This document shows positions 46,234 to 57,059 of a stretch of 64,000 nt of DNA, in pieces (position 1 is the first letter of the stretch; every line of letters starts with the position of its first letter). The DNA lies in the NCBI GenBank assembly GCA_024036415.1, contig JAMWET010000748.1, positions 1-64,000 on the forward strand, read 5' to 3'. The notes under the pieces are model-generated. The model was not told the DNA's origin. It saw nothing but the letters and a program-made list of their open reading frames with translations, and ran no database searches. Source of the DNA: Prochilodus magdalenae. Taxonomy: Eukaryota; Chordata; Actinopteri; Characiformes; Prochilodontidae. The position numbers were made by a program, and so were the translations under genes.

Positions 46234-48045
46234 GCCCCACTTCTTCCCTTTCCCACGTCCTCCATTTACTGGCCGTCCTGCTCCCTCTACCAGCCTACTG
46301 TACCATCACCGCCATCACCAGCACAGACACAACTCGGCAGGGCCCAAACCATAGAAGGGGATCCCAGCAAAAAGCCAGTCTGGACCACTGGTCTCTTTAG
46401 CCACTGCACCGTGTTCTGGCCTCTGGGTTGAACTCATTTGTAGATGTGGAAGGGTTACGCACATGTACAGAGAGACGATGTGTCCGTTTGGTAGACGAGG
46501 AAACAGAAAGACAAGACTGGTTGCAAGCATTTAATTCTCATTTTTGTTAACAAGGATTTTGTTTCCCTGTTGCGATGACTGTGGGGCTGTGGCATATTGG
46601 CTCGCAGACGGACTAAACTGCGCCAGCGGCCCTGCAGGATTATGCATCACCCTGTGTCCATTCGGAGCATGTAGACACTTGTGTCACTTTTTCAACAGTA
46701 CCTTCTGTTTCCAGAGTGTGTCCACGCACAGCTCAAAGATCGTAATGTGTTTACCTCTTCACGGCAACTTTTTTTTGAAAGATCTGACCTGTGTTCGCTC
46801 ACGGCATACCTACCTTTCTCAAAAACTTCATTTTCCAGGTGTTTATGACGAAGCAAACTTTTGAAATTCCAAATCAAATTGTTGGCAGAATATTTTGAAA
46901 ATGAATTAGGGGTTGTTTTTTTATTTTATTTTATATCCCTTCAGATGATTGCGTTTTTTCAGCATAAACTGGTTCTGTGATGGTCGTCTGTTATCTTGAA
47001 ACGGTCTTTATATGTGCTACTCAATGCAAACGTGTCCCCATCAGAGTCTTACTGCTTCAGGAGTGGACCACACTAAGCTCATGTGATTACTGTTGGCTCA
47101 TTTATAAACAACGGAGAGCATATGTTCATGTAGTTAAAATCTCATAGCTGCTGGGCATTAGTTACTTTAAAATGTTCTTTGTTGATCGGTTCCCATCTGG
47201 TGGCTGTTGCTCCTAACTCTATACAGACTACGGTAACGATAGAGCTGCCCATTTTAAGTTCTGTCCTGCATGTTACGATGAATTTGACTAACTTTACATG
47301 CATTTTGTAAAAATTGTAAACCGTTTTGTCTTTCATTGGTGTCATGAGAGGCGCTCTCAAGTCGAAATGATGACTGTCCCCGTCTTATCCTCTGAGTGGA
47401 CGACTGTAAACACATTGAAGTGTTCCATGGCTTTTTTCTTCTTTTCTTTTTATCCTGCATCATTTGCCATTTTGAATGTTTTCTCTCAACAGCTACAATC
47501 TTTTTTTCCTTTGTTTTTTTTTTTTTTTTCCTCTCTCTCTTCCCCTCCTGATAATCATGGTAAGACTTTGCCCGAAATGTATGAGAAATGTAATTACGGG
47601 AGTTTTGCTTCATGGATTTGTGGCTGGACAACAGGATGCTGCAAATGGTGCTGAAAAAATGGTTCTGTTTTCAGTTTTTATTTTTCTATTATTCACTATG
47701 AGAATACAAGTTGTAAAATAAGATGAAAGAAACAAGTGTTGCTTTTTTTCCCTTCATTTTTACACCTCTGGTTTTCTAACTGTAGTTGACATCATTAGCC
47801 TGAATCAGTTTTGTTCCATGACTTAATGTTGACAATGAAGCTATTATTGTCTTTTAAAATGTTGATTAGTATAGTCACGTCCTTTTGTGCTGATTCTGAC
47901 ATGTACATCCAAAACACTGCAAGATGCAAGCGGGGGGTGGGGGAACTGTTACATATTTCTCCAAAGTGAGACTTGATGCTCCAATGCGTCCAGCTGGTTT
48001 CTTTTCTTTTTCTTTTTCTTCAATAAATTTACTACTAATAAAAGA
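46234..48045 (+). other. ehmt1: Probable ehmt1 3' untranslated region with poly(A) signals
   Basis: No coding feature follows the stop. A canonical aataaa lies at 48022-48027 and a second, aataaaag, at 48037-48044, downstream of long T/CT-rich tracts (47443-47550). Reading the UTR to here is inference; an earlier poly(A) site cannot be excluded. Open frames in this stretch, on both strands, lack homology and arise from the low-complexity tracts. Confidence 0.5.
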
Positions 48046-48424
48046 TAACCCCTTTCTTTTATGGTACGAGTTAAGTAGCCTGAGTATAACCGTCATCTTT
48101 GACTAGCTTATGATACTAAGATGTAACAAGGGAACACCTGGGTTTTTTTGTTTAGGCTAACCTTAAATTTGTGGAAAGGAAATCCAAACATCCACATCAG
48201 AAGGTTGTTATTTTAGACAGTACAAACACTTATTTCCAATCCTGGTTGCCTACAACATGTCAAATTTGACGGCTACAGTTTCTGTGACTGTGAAACAGCT
48301 GATGCAGACATGCTTGGGTATAAATGGAGCATCTGGAAAAAGCTTAGTCCAGTGGTGGACTACGACCTTCCTCCTGGACATCTGCTTGCCTGCAGAGTGT
48401 AGTTCCAGCTTGTATCTAACAAGA

Positions 48425-48439
48425 CCCCCCCCCCCCCCT
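48425..48439. repeat. Poly(C) tract
   Basis: A run of about 14-15 C just after 'aacaaga', in the region after ehmt1. Confidence 0.9.
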
Positions 48440-48559
48440 GCCAAACACTAATGCTTCTGATTCAGTCATTTAATGACATCTGAAGAAGTTCACTAGCTGG
48501 ATCAAGTGTGGTTGGAACTAGACTCTGCAGGAAGGTGGATCTCCAGAAGGCAGAGTTGC

Positions 48560-48645
48560 TACACAAGCTCACTCTCAATGCTACATGTCACATGGCTAGA
48601 AATGTCTGACATTGGTTGGAGATCTTGACCAAGACAGGTGATGTT
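48560..48645 (+). pseudogene. Short Tc1-like transposase fragment
   Basis: 'atgctacatgtcacatggctagaaatgtc' (in parts: atgctacatgtcacat, ggctagaaatgtc) parallels 'atgcgacatatcacacggctagaaatgtc' of the 8.0 kb remnant, the NATYHTARNV motif. Only this piece is visible. Confidence 0.45.
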
Positions 48646-48724
48646 ACACGGTGGTAAATGTTTTGGAACATGTTGCAGTCGTTAAATTTGAATTCAGCCC
48701 TGCTAGGACATCCAGCATGACTTG

Positions 48725-48870
48725 TTTTGGGTGGTGGTATACTGGTAAGCAGTGGAAATGAATATGCTGGTCACCAGCAAATCCAGCATATGTAGAGTTT
48801 TGGGTGTTGGTATGCTGGTTAGCAGTAGTGGAAATGAATATGCTGGTCACCAGCAAATCCAGCATATGTT
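48725..48870. repeat. Two-copy 76-bp tandem repeat with internal palindromes
   Basis: 'ggaaatgaatatgctggtc' recurs at 48754 and 48830. Each unit contains gctggtcaccagc and an atatgctgg...ccagcatat hairpin. Confidence 0.75.
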
Positions 48871-49675
48871 GTTATGAATCTGGTATACTGGTCAACCACC
48901 ATCACCAAGCTATGTGACCAGTTAGTTCAGCCCCAGACCAACACTATACCAGTTTAAACCAGCATAGAATGCATAACAAAAACAGTAAAACATAAAATAT
49001 CGTGGGTTTGTACCGTTTCCGGTTTAATCTACAGGCCAGACAGAACTGTGCTATTAGCCTTTCACATACTGTCCCGACTTTCTTTGGAAACGAGGTTTGG
49101 ATAAAGGACTGAACTGATTCTAATTGACTGAGAAATGCTTTCATGCATGCTCATTTCAGTGACTTTCTATGGACCATTACAGAATTGAACAGGTGAGTAT
49201 CTTCTGGCCTTTCCTAATCCTTACTCTGATACTCCTCTTAACTACTTTTCACCAGCACTGAAACAGCAGAGTTCAAACGAGAGCTGCAGAACCCAGTGAA
49301 AGGCTGAGCAGGAAGCCTTTCTGACTCCACACTGGCAGGCTTTTTACTTTCTATAAACTATTTGATTGTTCTCTTCCTGATTACGGAGCAAAAATAAGAT
49401 CCATAATTGATTCTGAGACAAGGCACCGAGGCGCTGAGGCCTTTTTGGCTTGAGGACGAAGGCTTTTAATGAGTGAGACAGGAAACAGCCTTTCCGCATT
49501 CCACAGACCCCAATCTAGAAGCCCAACAAACTGTGTCTTGATCTTCTGGTGGCAAGTGTATTGAAGAGGACTGCTCGAGTGCGTACTCCGTAAGAGTGTG
49601 AGCTTGTTACACTGAGAAATTGGATCTTGAGCCTCTTGGCGCACTGATATTGGCTTAAGAAGAACGGAAGGAGCT

Positions 49676-49730
49676 ATGAGAGGATCGGCGCACTCCAAAT
49701 GGGCGGAGAGGAGGTCTACTGTGATCTACG
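49676..49730 (+). CDS. Unassigned exon-like ORF A between ehmt1 and cacna1b
   Basis: ATG, 18 codons (MRGSAHSKWAERRSTVIY) and one base, then a plausible donor (TACG/gtaggc), phase 1. It could join ORF B (51931) in frame. I recognise no family, and neither exon is expected from human synteny, where CACNA1B directly follows EHMT1. It may be noise. Confidence 0.2.
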
Positions 49731-49878
49731 GTAGGCTGTGCTTTGTTTAGCTGTATGGGTTGTGGTTGTAACTTCTTTGGAGAGCATGGTTAACCTTACT
49801 AACCATTTTAGAATTTTCTAGATGAGACTGCCTCCTGATTTACTCACACTCGGTGGTTTCAGGTCCTGATGCAAAATA

Positions 49879-50582
49879 TACACACAATGTCAAAGGACTA
49901 GCTGCACCCAGAAGGAAGCGTGGGAATGCAGGGCTATTGGGAAGGAAGATAAAGGTCACCAGGAACAATCCATGATGATACATTTAGACTGATATGGGTA
50001 ATATTTACAGAGCTACACATACAGAAGTAGTGTCTCTTAGTGTGGAGTCAGGTGACCATGTTTGCTAACGCAACATGCCAGACACCTCGGTTCCTAATGG
50101 TGTCCTGTCATAATCCATCCCATGCAACTTGTGTAATACCACACAGTTCCTGCAGATAGGTTTGCGGTACGGGTGGAGGTGGAGTGACACCAGGCCTTTT
50201 GGAAATGTGGTGTGTGACAGCAAGCCGTTCCTCCACACACAAATTCATTGGTCGTCTCCACCAAGACGAAAATGAGTCACTCCATGACAGTCTGGCACGA
50301 CACTGTTTAGCGGTCATCGTAACAGCCCACGTGCATGCAGTCCTGCAGCTGTCCGTCAACAGCTGTGGCCATAACAGGATGACTCGTGGAGGACATCACT
50401 GCTCGCTGAAGGTCCACGCTTCCTTCTGGGTGTTGGGTCAGATGTCACATGCACGGCTGAGCATGAAACTAGAATCATTAGCATGTCTCACAATGTCAAA
50501 CCCACCCACCAAGTTTCATTCCTGTCACTTCCTTCTGGTCACAACTATTTGTGCGGCTGTTCTTTTTGAGGACGAGTGTTTA
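49879..50582 (-). mobile_element. 704-bp Tc1/mariner-like element, reverse copy
   Basis: Starts TACACACAATGTCAAAGG..TGCACCCAGAAGGAAG and ends with the related inverted sequence ..CTTCCTTCTGG..ACAACTATT..GAGTGTTTA. Same family and nearly same length as 56024-56726, but opposite orientation. The minus strand carries an 83-codon frame (50108-50359) with 'LQELCGITQVAWDGL', resembling the C-terminal region of Tc1-type transposases; it is otherwise broken. Non-autonomous. Confidence 0.6.
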
Positions 50583-50589
50583 TTAAGGG

Positions 50590-51930
50590 TAAACGGTTTT
50601 AGTGATCATGGTTAGATCATGTACTGAAGTAAAAGAAGTTTGGCAGTGTCTTTTTCACTCCTGTAAAAAAACGTTTTCCCTGTAACCTGCTCATCTGGTT
50701 GTGCCACCTTTAGCAGCTACACCTGCAATCAAACCTGTACTGTAACCAGAGATCAGTCTTTCACATGGCTGTTGGGCATGATGCTGTTGATATCTGACCT
50801 GCTCTTCTATAATAATTGTACCTGTTGCAACCAGTCCTGTTCAGATCACGTCTTTCAGCCACTATAAAACGTAGCTTTAAGTGAACATGATCAGCTGTTG
50901 ATAAACCCATTGTGTGTTTAAGCTGACCTGCTATTTAATGGTATTTAAATTTAATGGTTGTGTGTTGGTCCAATACTTTTACCCATATGGTTACCAGGAC
51001 ATCTTGGATCCGGATTATATTACTAAAAGTTCACTATGGTTTTTGTTCAACTCACGATATGGTTAAAAGGCTGAGTTTCAAAGCAAATTCTATAAAACGT
51101 CAGCATTTTTGAAAAAAAAAAAAAACCTGCTTCAGATTGTTGCATAAACCATTTGTGTTTAAGCTAACGCTAGAGAGCATATTTAATGGTTGTGTTGTCC
51201 GTCCCTCTAGAGCAGCAAACCACCTGTAACGAATGGACGTATGGTGTTAGGTGGGTGCTCTCGTAGAGAGGTGGATACTTAGCTTCAATGAAGAGACACG
51301 CAGGGAACACGTCGTGAAGGTTTCGGAGCCAGTTTAATGAACAATGGGAGAACCGAGACTTCACTCGTCACAAGTTCCCTGATAAGACCAGTTGGAGAAC
51401 CCAGGCTACAACCTAGCACAGTTCCCTCCCGTGCTTTCCTCCACACTCTCCGTCGTGCACATGCGCACTGCACCTGCCTTAAAGTGACCGTTACACACCC
51501 CAAACCATTGCTCCACCACTGCTATGTTTGACGCTGTCCTTTTGGGGTGTTGTATTTCGCAGTCCAGTTTTCTCTAAAAAGGCCTCTTTGTGAGCACTGT
51601 TACACTGGCATGAGCTTGAGAACCCAGGAAATGACGTTTCAGCTGAATGTTTTTGGGGTTTTTGGTTGTTGAGAATCTGTTTTCACACATTACCTACACT
51701 ACAAAAATGTTAATACAGCTGGATATTAAGAGAGCACTTACGTTCTGGGCCTTCCAAAAAGAATGGCTTACAATTTTTGCAGGACGCTTCAAAACTGGCT
51801 GAAAAAAATTACGTTCTGTTAAACGTGTCAATGTAACTACGTCTTGGTCTTTGCTGTTTGTTTCCTCTCTGAAATCTGTTTATCTTCAATTCACTTATCT
51901 GTTTCTTATCTGTTCGCTTTGCGGCCAAAG
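50590..51930. other. Intergenic with duplicated segments
   Basis: The segment 50967-51095 resembles 53438-53590 ('acttttacccatatgg', 'acatcttggat', 'gttcactatggttttt', 'atggttaaaaggctgagttt'), and 50905-50965 resembles 51141-51200. No gene seen. Confidence 0.5.
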
Positions 51931-52231
51931 CTGTTCGCTCTGCAACATTCGGAACCTGGCGGATGTTGACGCTGGGGGCAGAGTACAGCTCCTGGGCTTG
52001 GAGTGCTGAGCTTTCAGATAGGCAGAAGAACCAGAGGTCAACCGGAACAGATCTTAGAGATGCTGCTGGGGTCAGTGAGGACAGTCAAACACAAGCAGGC
52101 GTCCAGGACACCATACAGCCCAGCAGCTACGATGCGGTCATTGACCTGGAGAGGCCTACTGACCTGAGGAACATGGACATCATCAGCACACACGAAATGT
52201 GCCAAGAGGAGGACAATCTGTGGTCCAGCAG
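51931..52231 (+). CDS. Unassigned exon-like ORF B between ehmt1 and cacna1b
   Basis: Open for about 100 codons, ending at a strong donor (CCAGCAG/gtgagt). The composition looks coding: a run of AGVSEDSQTQAGVQDTIQ, then SSYDAVIDLERPTDLRNMDI and ISTHEMCQEEDNLW. SSYDAV fits the loose ITIM pattern S-x-Y-x-x-V, but that pattern is common by chance. A weak acceptor ccaaag precedes 51931 and would match ORF A's phase 1. An ATG at 51961 could instead be a start. I do not recognise the protein. Confidence 0.3.
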
Positions 52232-52474
52232 GTGAGTATTTGAGCAGATTGGTAGGCCGTAACTTTTAGAAGATGGTGACACCTTTCCCATGTGTCCATT
52301 TCAGAAAAGCACTTTAAAGAGAAGTGTCTGTCAATATAAGTTTCAATAACACATTCTAGAGATTACTCGAACCCATTCATGGCCAACAATGAAATTTATT
52401 AAAGTGGTGAGGAGAAAATGCCACTGATGTCTATTTGTCTTTGCTCTGGACTAAACGCTAACATTCTGTAATTC

Positions 52475-53465
52475 TACACTCCATAGCTTAAAGTATGTGG
52501 ACGCCCCTCCTAATCGTTGAGTTCAGGTGTTTCAGGTGTGCACGCCCATTGCTAACAGGTGGATCAAATCAAGCACGTAGGCTACATAGACAAACACTGG
52601 CAGTAGAACAGTAGATAGCTCAGTGACTTGTGGCACTGTCAGAGGACCTCACCCTTTCCCAGTCAGTTTCCCAAGTGGTCAACTGTGAGTGCTATTATTG
52701 TGAAATGGAAGAGCCTAGGAGCAACAACCGCTTAGCTGCTATGTGGCAGAGCACACAAACTCATAGAGCAGGGCCAGTGAGTGCATAGTGCCTATCCTCT
52801 GTCACATCCCGCAATACAGAGTCCCACACTTGGTGCTCATGACCAAAAAGCTGCACACAAGCTTAAGATGACCATGAGTGGAGTAAAGCACAGTGTCAAT
52901 GGACTCTGGATGAATCGCACTTCATCATCTGGCAGGCTAATGAATGAACCTGGGTTTGGTGGATGTAAGGAGAACACTACCAATCCAACATGCAAAGTGC
53001 CAACAGTGAAGTTTGAAGGTGGGTGATTATGGAACAGCATACATAGACAACTTTAAACATCATACTCTTCCAACTTTGTGGAAACGGTTCTAACGTGAGT
53101 GTGCCCCTTTGCACAATGCAAGGATCATAATGGCAAGTTTGGTGTGGAGGAACCTCAGAGACCTTCACAGAGCCATTTCTTCCACCCCACTAAACACCTT
53201 TGGGCTGACTTGCTGTGTTGGTTGTGAACCGGACCTTCTCCTTCAACATCAGTGCCTGACTTCATAAATGCTCATTTGACTGAATAGACACCAATTCAAT
53301 GGATACAAATTCGGTGGACACAGCCGTCCCAGAAATGTGGAGGCTGTTAATTGCTACAAAGTGGGAAAACTCCATATTAATGCGCATAGTTTCGAGATAG
53401 TAGGCCAAACAAACTGGAATGGGTGCGAGGTATAGAGGTCCACATACTTTTACCCATATGGTGTA
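52475..53465 (-). mobile_element. 991-bp Tc1/mariner-like element with TA ends
   Basis: Left end TACACTCCATAGCTTAAAGT followed by ATGTGGAC; the right end, reverse-complemented, is TACACCATATGGGTAAAAGT followed by ATGTGGAC. Ends lie at TA. Around 52860-53025 broken frames suggest 'TVKF.GG', a Tc1-type transposase motif, and near 53175 'HPTKHLWADLL' recalls the PIxHLW motif. No intact ORF. The transposase sense strand cannot be fixed with confidence. Confidence 0.6.
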
Positions 53466-53730
53466 CCATGGATGAACATCTTGGATAACTCGCTGATTAT
53501 ATTACTATGTTAAAGTTCACTATGGTTTTGTTGAACCTCAGTTGCCCCATATGGTTAAAAGGCTGAGTTTCATGAACCAAATTCAGTCATAACTGTTTAC
53601 TTTTTAGGTTCATCAATTTTTGAAAAAAAAACAAAACAAAAAAAAAAACACTTACATGCTCAGAAAATAGACAGACCAAGGAAACTGGAGATGAATGAAT
53701 TAGGGTTATTCGTAGGGGTGACATGGGGTT

Positions 53731-53790
53731 GATAGATAGATAGATAGATAGATAGATACTTTATTGATCCCAGAAGGAAATTCAAGAAAG
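53731..53790 (-). mobile_element. (GATA)n plus LINE-like 3' tail
   Basis: Seven gata/taga units run into 'actttattgatcccagaagg' and 'aaattcaag', the reverse complement of a fish non-LTR retrotransposon 3' terminus with its simple-repeat tail. Confidence 0.55.
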
Positions 53791-53799
53791 GCATGAAAT

Positions 53800-54840
53800 G
53801 TCTACTGACTTTTTTGCCTATTGGGCGCATTTCCCAGATCATGACTTTAAGGAATTTACGATGGTGGGTCACCACTGGCACTGCAAAGTATTCTAAGACC
53901 AGGCTTGCTCAGCATGTGATGCTTTGTCACTTAATGTCAAGATCAGTTGACAGGAAGTTGCAGTTCACTCATCTCACCACTAGAGGGGATAAAAAGTCAG
54001 GAGAAAAAGCAGCTAATGAATAGAAAGGAAAGAGAAATGCTGATGAATGAGATGAAATCTGATGAAGATTAAGCAGCCATTCCCCCCACCCCCCATTTTT
54101 TGGTAACAGCCATAATCAAGCTGTTCATGCTTCTTTTAAAACATGAGCCAGTCTAAGCAGATGTGATGATGTATTCAGGAATGTTTCCTAAGTGAGGTGG
54201 GTTACCTGTCGTCTTTACTGATGCTTGCTGGAGGCTCCAGAGTTAGCCGTCTACACCACACATACAGACATCCAGCAGTCCTGCTCAGGCCCAAGGCCTT
54301 GGCAACGAACATGGCTACTGACAGGCCATACTCATGCGCTGGTTATATACCTGGAGGTCTGAATGATTGTATAGCGTGATTGTGCTGTATTGCCCAGGCA
54401 AAGAGCTCTATGTGTGGGTTATACTGTCAATGAATTCTAAGACTCAGTACAACACAGTTCACACAGTGATCACTGACCAGCTCTTTAACCTTGTCGCCTT
54501 TAACACTAACCATCCATATCAGGCTCAGGAGTTTGCACAAGCATGCGTCTTAAAATAAACCCAATGCACATGCAAACATGCAACACATAGAGGGTAACTG
54601 AGCCCAGGGTAGGTTTGAAACTCTGCTGATTGGCTAAATGCATTATTCAAGCATCAGGAAGTCAACATTTGGAGTTATTTGGTGTCAGTTGTTTCTGTCT
54701 AGAGAACGTACCTCACAGTGGTGGTGATGGGAACCAGACTTCTCAAGAGTTCAATGCCCCTTTTAAGTTTTGGCACAGAAACATTTTAATTTAACGAATA
54801 CCTAGAAGATTTGTTTTTTAATTGAGGATTATTTATCTTT
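53800..54840. other. Intergenic, nothing assignable
   Basis: Small unrelated frames only. Confidence 0.4.
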
Positions 54841-55414
54841 AGCACTTTGTACGCTCACTGAACATTTTATTAGGAACACCTCTTTCCATACAATCATTGT
54901 TCATTTCATCAGCTCTGCTTGGGAGCACTCTGTAGCTCTTACAGTCACAGACAGTAGTCTTTTACCTGGCATGCTTTTTTAAAGCCCCCTTTCACCCTGT
55001 TTTCCAATGGCCAGGACCGCCAAAGGACACCACAGAGCAGGTCTTATGTGGGCAGTGGATTATTCTCAGTAGTGCTGGTGTGTTAGTGTATGTGGTGCTG
55101 GTGTGAGTGGATCAGACACAGCAGTGCTGCTGGAGTGTTTAAACACTGTGTCCACTCTGACACTCCTACCTTGCTGGTCCACCTTGTAGATGTGAAATTA
55201 GAGAGGATAGCTCATCTGTTGCTGCACAGTTTGTGTTGATCGTCACCTAGTCCTGTTCACAGAGTCTGCCCACAAGACTCTGTTGGCTGGATAGGTTTGT
55301 TGGTTGGTGGACTATTCTTAGTCCCAACACTGAGGTGTCCACCAACTGTGGTTGGTGTAGCTCAGCATGTTCACAGAGCTCTGCCAACAAGAGCGACTGT
55401 TACAGGCTGGATAG

Positions 55415-55535
55415 TTAATGATTACAGGTAGGCCAACGTAGTGTTAGGAGTCTATTCGTGTAGCTCAGCATTCACCCAGACTGGGATTAGTTTTCCCACA
55501 CAACACTGAGTAGTGGTGTTACCCACTGAGCTACC
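55415..55535 (-). mobile_element. tRNA-derived SINE, reverse copy
   Basis: The reverse complement reads ggggtagctcagtgggtaac (tRNA-like A box) and then 'cccagtctgggtgaatgctg' and 'ctcctaacactacgttggcc', the same body as the forward copy next to it. Truncated. Confidence 0.55.
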
Positions 55536-55752
55536 CCAACCAGCAGGTAACACCACTATCTGCCAGGGAACAACCACCACATGCAGGAGACTGGTGTTCG
55601 AATCCTGGTCTGGGTGACTAGGCTGTGCTACACCAATAAGAGTCCTTGGGCAAGACTCCTAACACTACACTGGCCCACCTGTAATATGATTAACCCTGTA
55701 AGTTGCTCTGGATAAGAGCGTCAGCTAAATGCTGTAAATGTAATGTAAATGT
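55535..55752 (+). mobile_element. tRNA-derived SINE, forward copy with tail
   Basis: The B-box-like gttcgaatcc (55587-55596) is followed by a body shared with the inverted copy and the tail 'gctctggataagagcgtc' + 'gctaaatgctgtaaatgtaa', a hallmark tail shared by many fish SINEs and their partner LINEs. Confidence 0.7.
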
Positions 55753-56023
55753 GTCCAGCAGTCCTGCTGTGTCTGATCCACTCACACCTTCACAACACAC
55801 ACTAACACCTCATCACCTTGTCAGTGTCGCTGCAGTGCTGAGTATGATCCATCATCCACATTATACCTGCTCTGTGGGGGTCAGGGAACAGGGTGAAAGG
55901 TTAACTGGTCATTTTGGGCAGTTAAAATGGTGCCTGTATTAGCGCTGCAGGTATGATGACTACTGGTTCCTACCGCTACCATTGTAAAGAGAATTTCAAT
56001 GGAATAATGCAAATTGTTATTAA

Positions 56024-56724
56024 TACACTCTTTATCAAAAGAATATTATATTAATAATTGCACCCAGAAGGAATCAACCAACTGGAATGAAACCTGGTGG
56101 GTAGGTTTGATATTGTGAGATTATTGTAAATTATTGACATTGCACGTTCACTCACATGTGATGAATGCAAGGACACGCCTTCTAACCCAACACGATTGCA
56201 GATGTTCAGTGAGTAGTGATGCCCTCCATGAGTCATCCTGGTACCTGCCATTGGCAGACGGTGGACAACATGTACGCAGACCGTCCTTAACACCATCAAC
56301 ATCACCCAAGACTGAAATGGCTCAGAATGGCAGCGGGTCATTTTAAGTGACACATCCTGCTTTTGTCTGGTGGAGACAAACAAACAAATCCAGGCACTGT
56401 GGTCAGCGCTAAGATGAATGGTTTGTTGTCACACGCCACATGTCCAGAAGGCCTGGTGTCACTCCACCTCCACCCTTACTACATAAATCTGCAGGAACCG
56501 TATGACAGTATTCAAGCTCCATGCAATGAATTTTTAACAGGACACCATTAGAAACCTCAACCAAGACATCTGGGATGTTGTGTTAGCAACATGGCGGCCC
56601 AATGGCATACTGAGAGACATTACTACTGTATGTGTAGCTCAATAAATATTGATATCTGTCTATATTTATCAGTTGTTGTTCCCACACTTCCTTCTGGGTG
56701 CAACTATTGTTTTGATACTGAGTG

Positions 56725-56726
<2 letters not shown>
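56024..56726 (+). mobile_element. 703-bp Tc1/mariner-like element, forward copy
   Basis: Starts TACACTCTTTATCAAAAG and, inside, TTGCACCCAGAAGGAA; ends TTCCTTCTGGGTGCAA..TATTG..TTTTGATACTGAGTGTA. The TIR is about 45 bp with gaps and the ends are TA/TA as for mariner target duplications. The interior resembles the 50 kb and 0-0.6 kb copies, with several frame breaks, so it is inactive. Confidence 0.65.
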
Positions 56727-56727
<1 letters not shown>

Positions 56728-56759
<32 letters not shown>

Positions 56760-56760
56760 A
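56728..56760. repeat. (ATT)n microsatellite
   Basis: About ten att units directly abut the right end of the Tc1-like element. Confidence 0.9.
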
Positions 56761-56982
56761 TAGACAACATTCCAGCTTAATTTCCCAACATTGCTTTTTC
56801 CTGTTATTCCCTTTTCCCAGTCATTTCTATCTTGTCAGCACACGCCTGAGGAATCACTTCCCTCTCATTTTCACCAAATCAAACGAAACCAGAACGTGCG
56901 CAGTGACAAGCCAATCCATTCACCATTAACAGAGAAACCCGAGCAAGATAAATGCCTTATCGATAGGATCCAACGCACACTC

Positions 56983-57020
56983 CGCCCCCTGCAGCGCGCC
57001 CTCTGTCCAGCAGGGGGCGC
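56983..57020. promoter_or_regulatory. CTCF-type motif pair (inverted)
   Basis: CCAGCAGGGGGCGC at 57007-57020 matches the CTCF core CCANNAGRKGGCRS at every position. A 10-bp inverted copy, cgccccctgc, at 56983-56992 mirrors gcagggggcg at 57010-57019, giving a second, weaker, opposite-facing site. It lies about 0.66 kb before the cacna1b ATG, a natural place for an insulator between ehmt1 and cacna1b. Confidence 0.55.
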
Positions 57021-57059
57021 TGCTCTCACAGACCAATTCCGACTCGCTGGAAGTACTTA

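Larger units (their letters stand above)
54850..55960. mobile_element. Nested fold-back element: inverted outer arms around an inverted SINE pair
   Basis: The outer arms are about 55004-55180 and 55755-55945: 'cagcagtgctgctg', 'gagtggatcagacacagcag' and 'accctgtt' on the left are mirrored as 'cagcagtcctgctgtgtctg', 'atccactcacacc' and 'aacagggtga' on the right. Inside lie two head-to-head SINE copies (listed separately). The left flank 'acattttattaggaacacct' resembles the end of a widespread fish MITE. Confidence 0.6.

Noticed and set aside
47254..47721. Overlapping 81-125 codon frames on both strands after ehmt1
   Set aside because: Built on poly(T)/CT-rich 3' UTR sequence; no homology.
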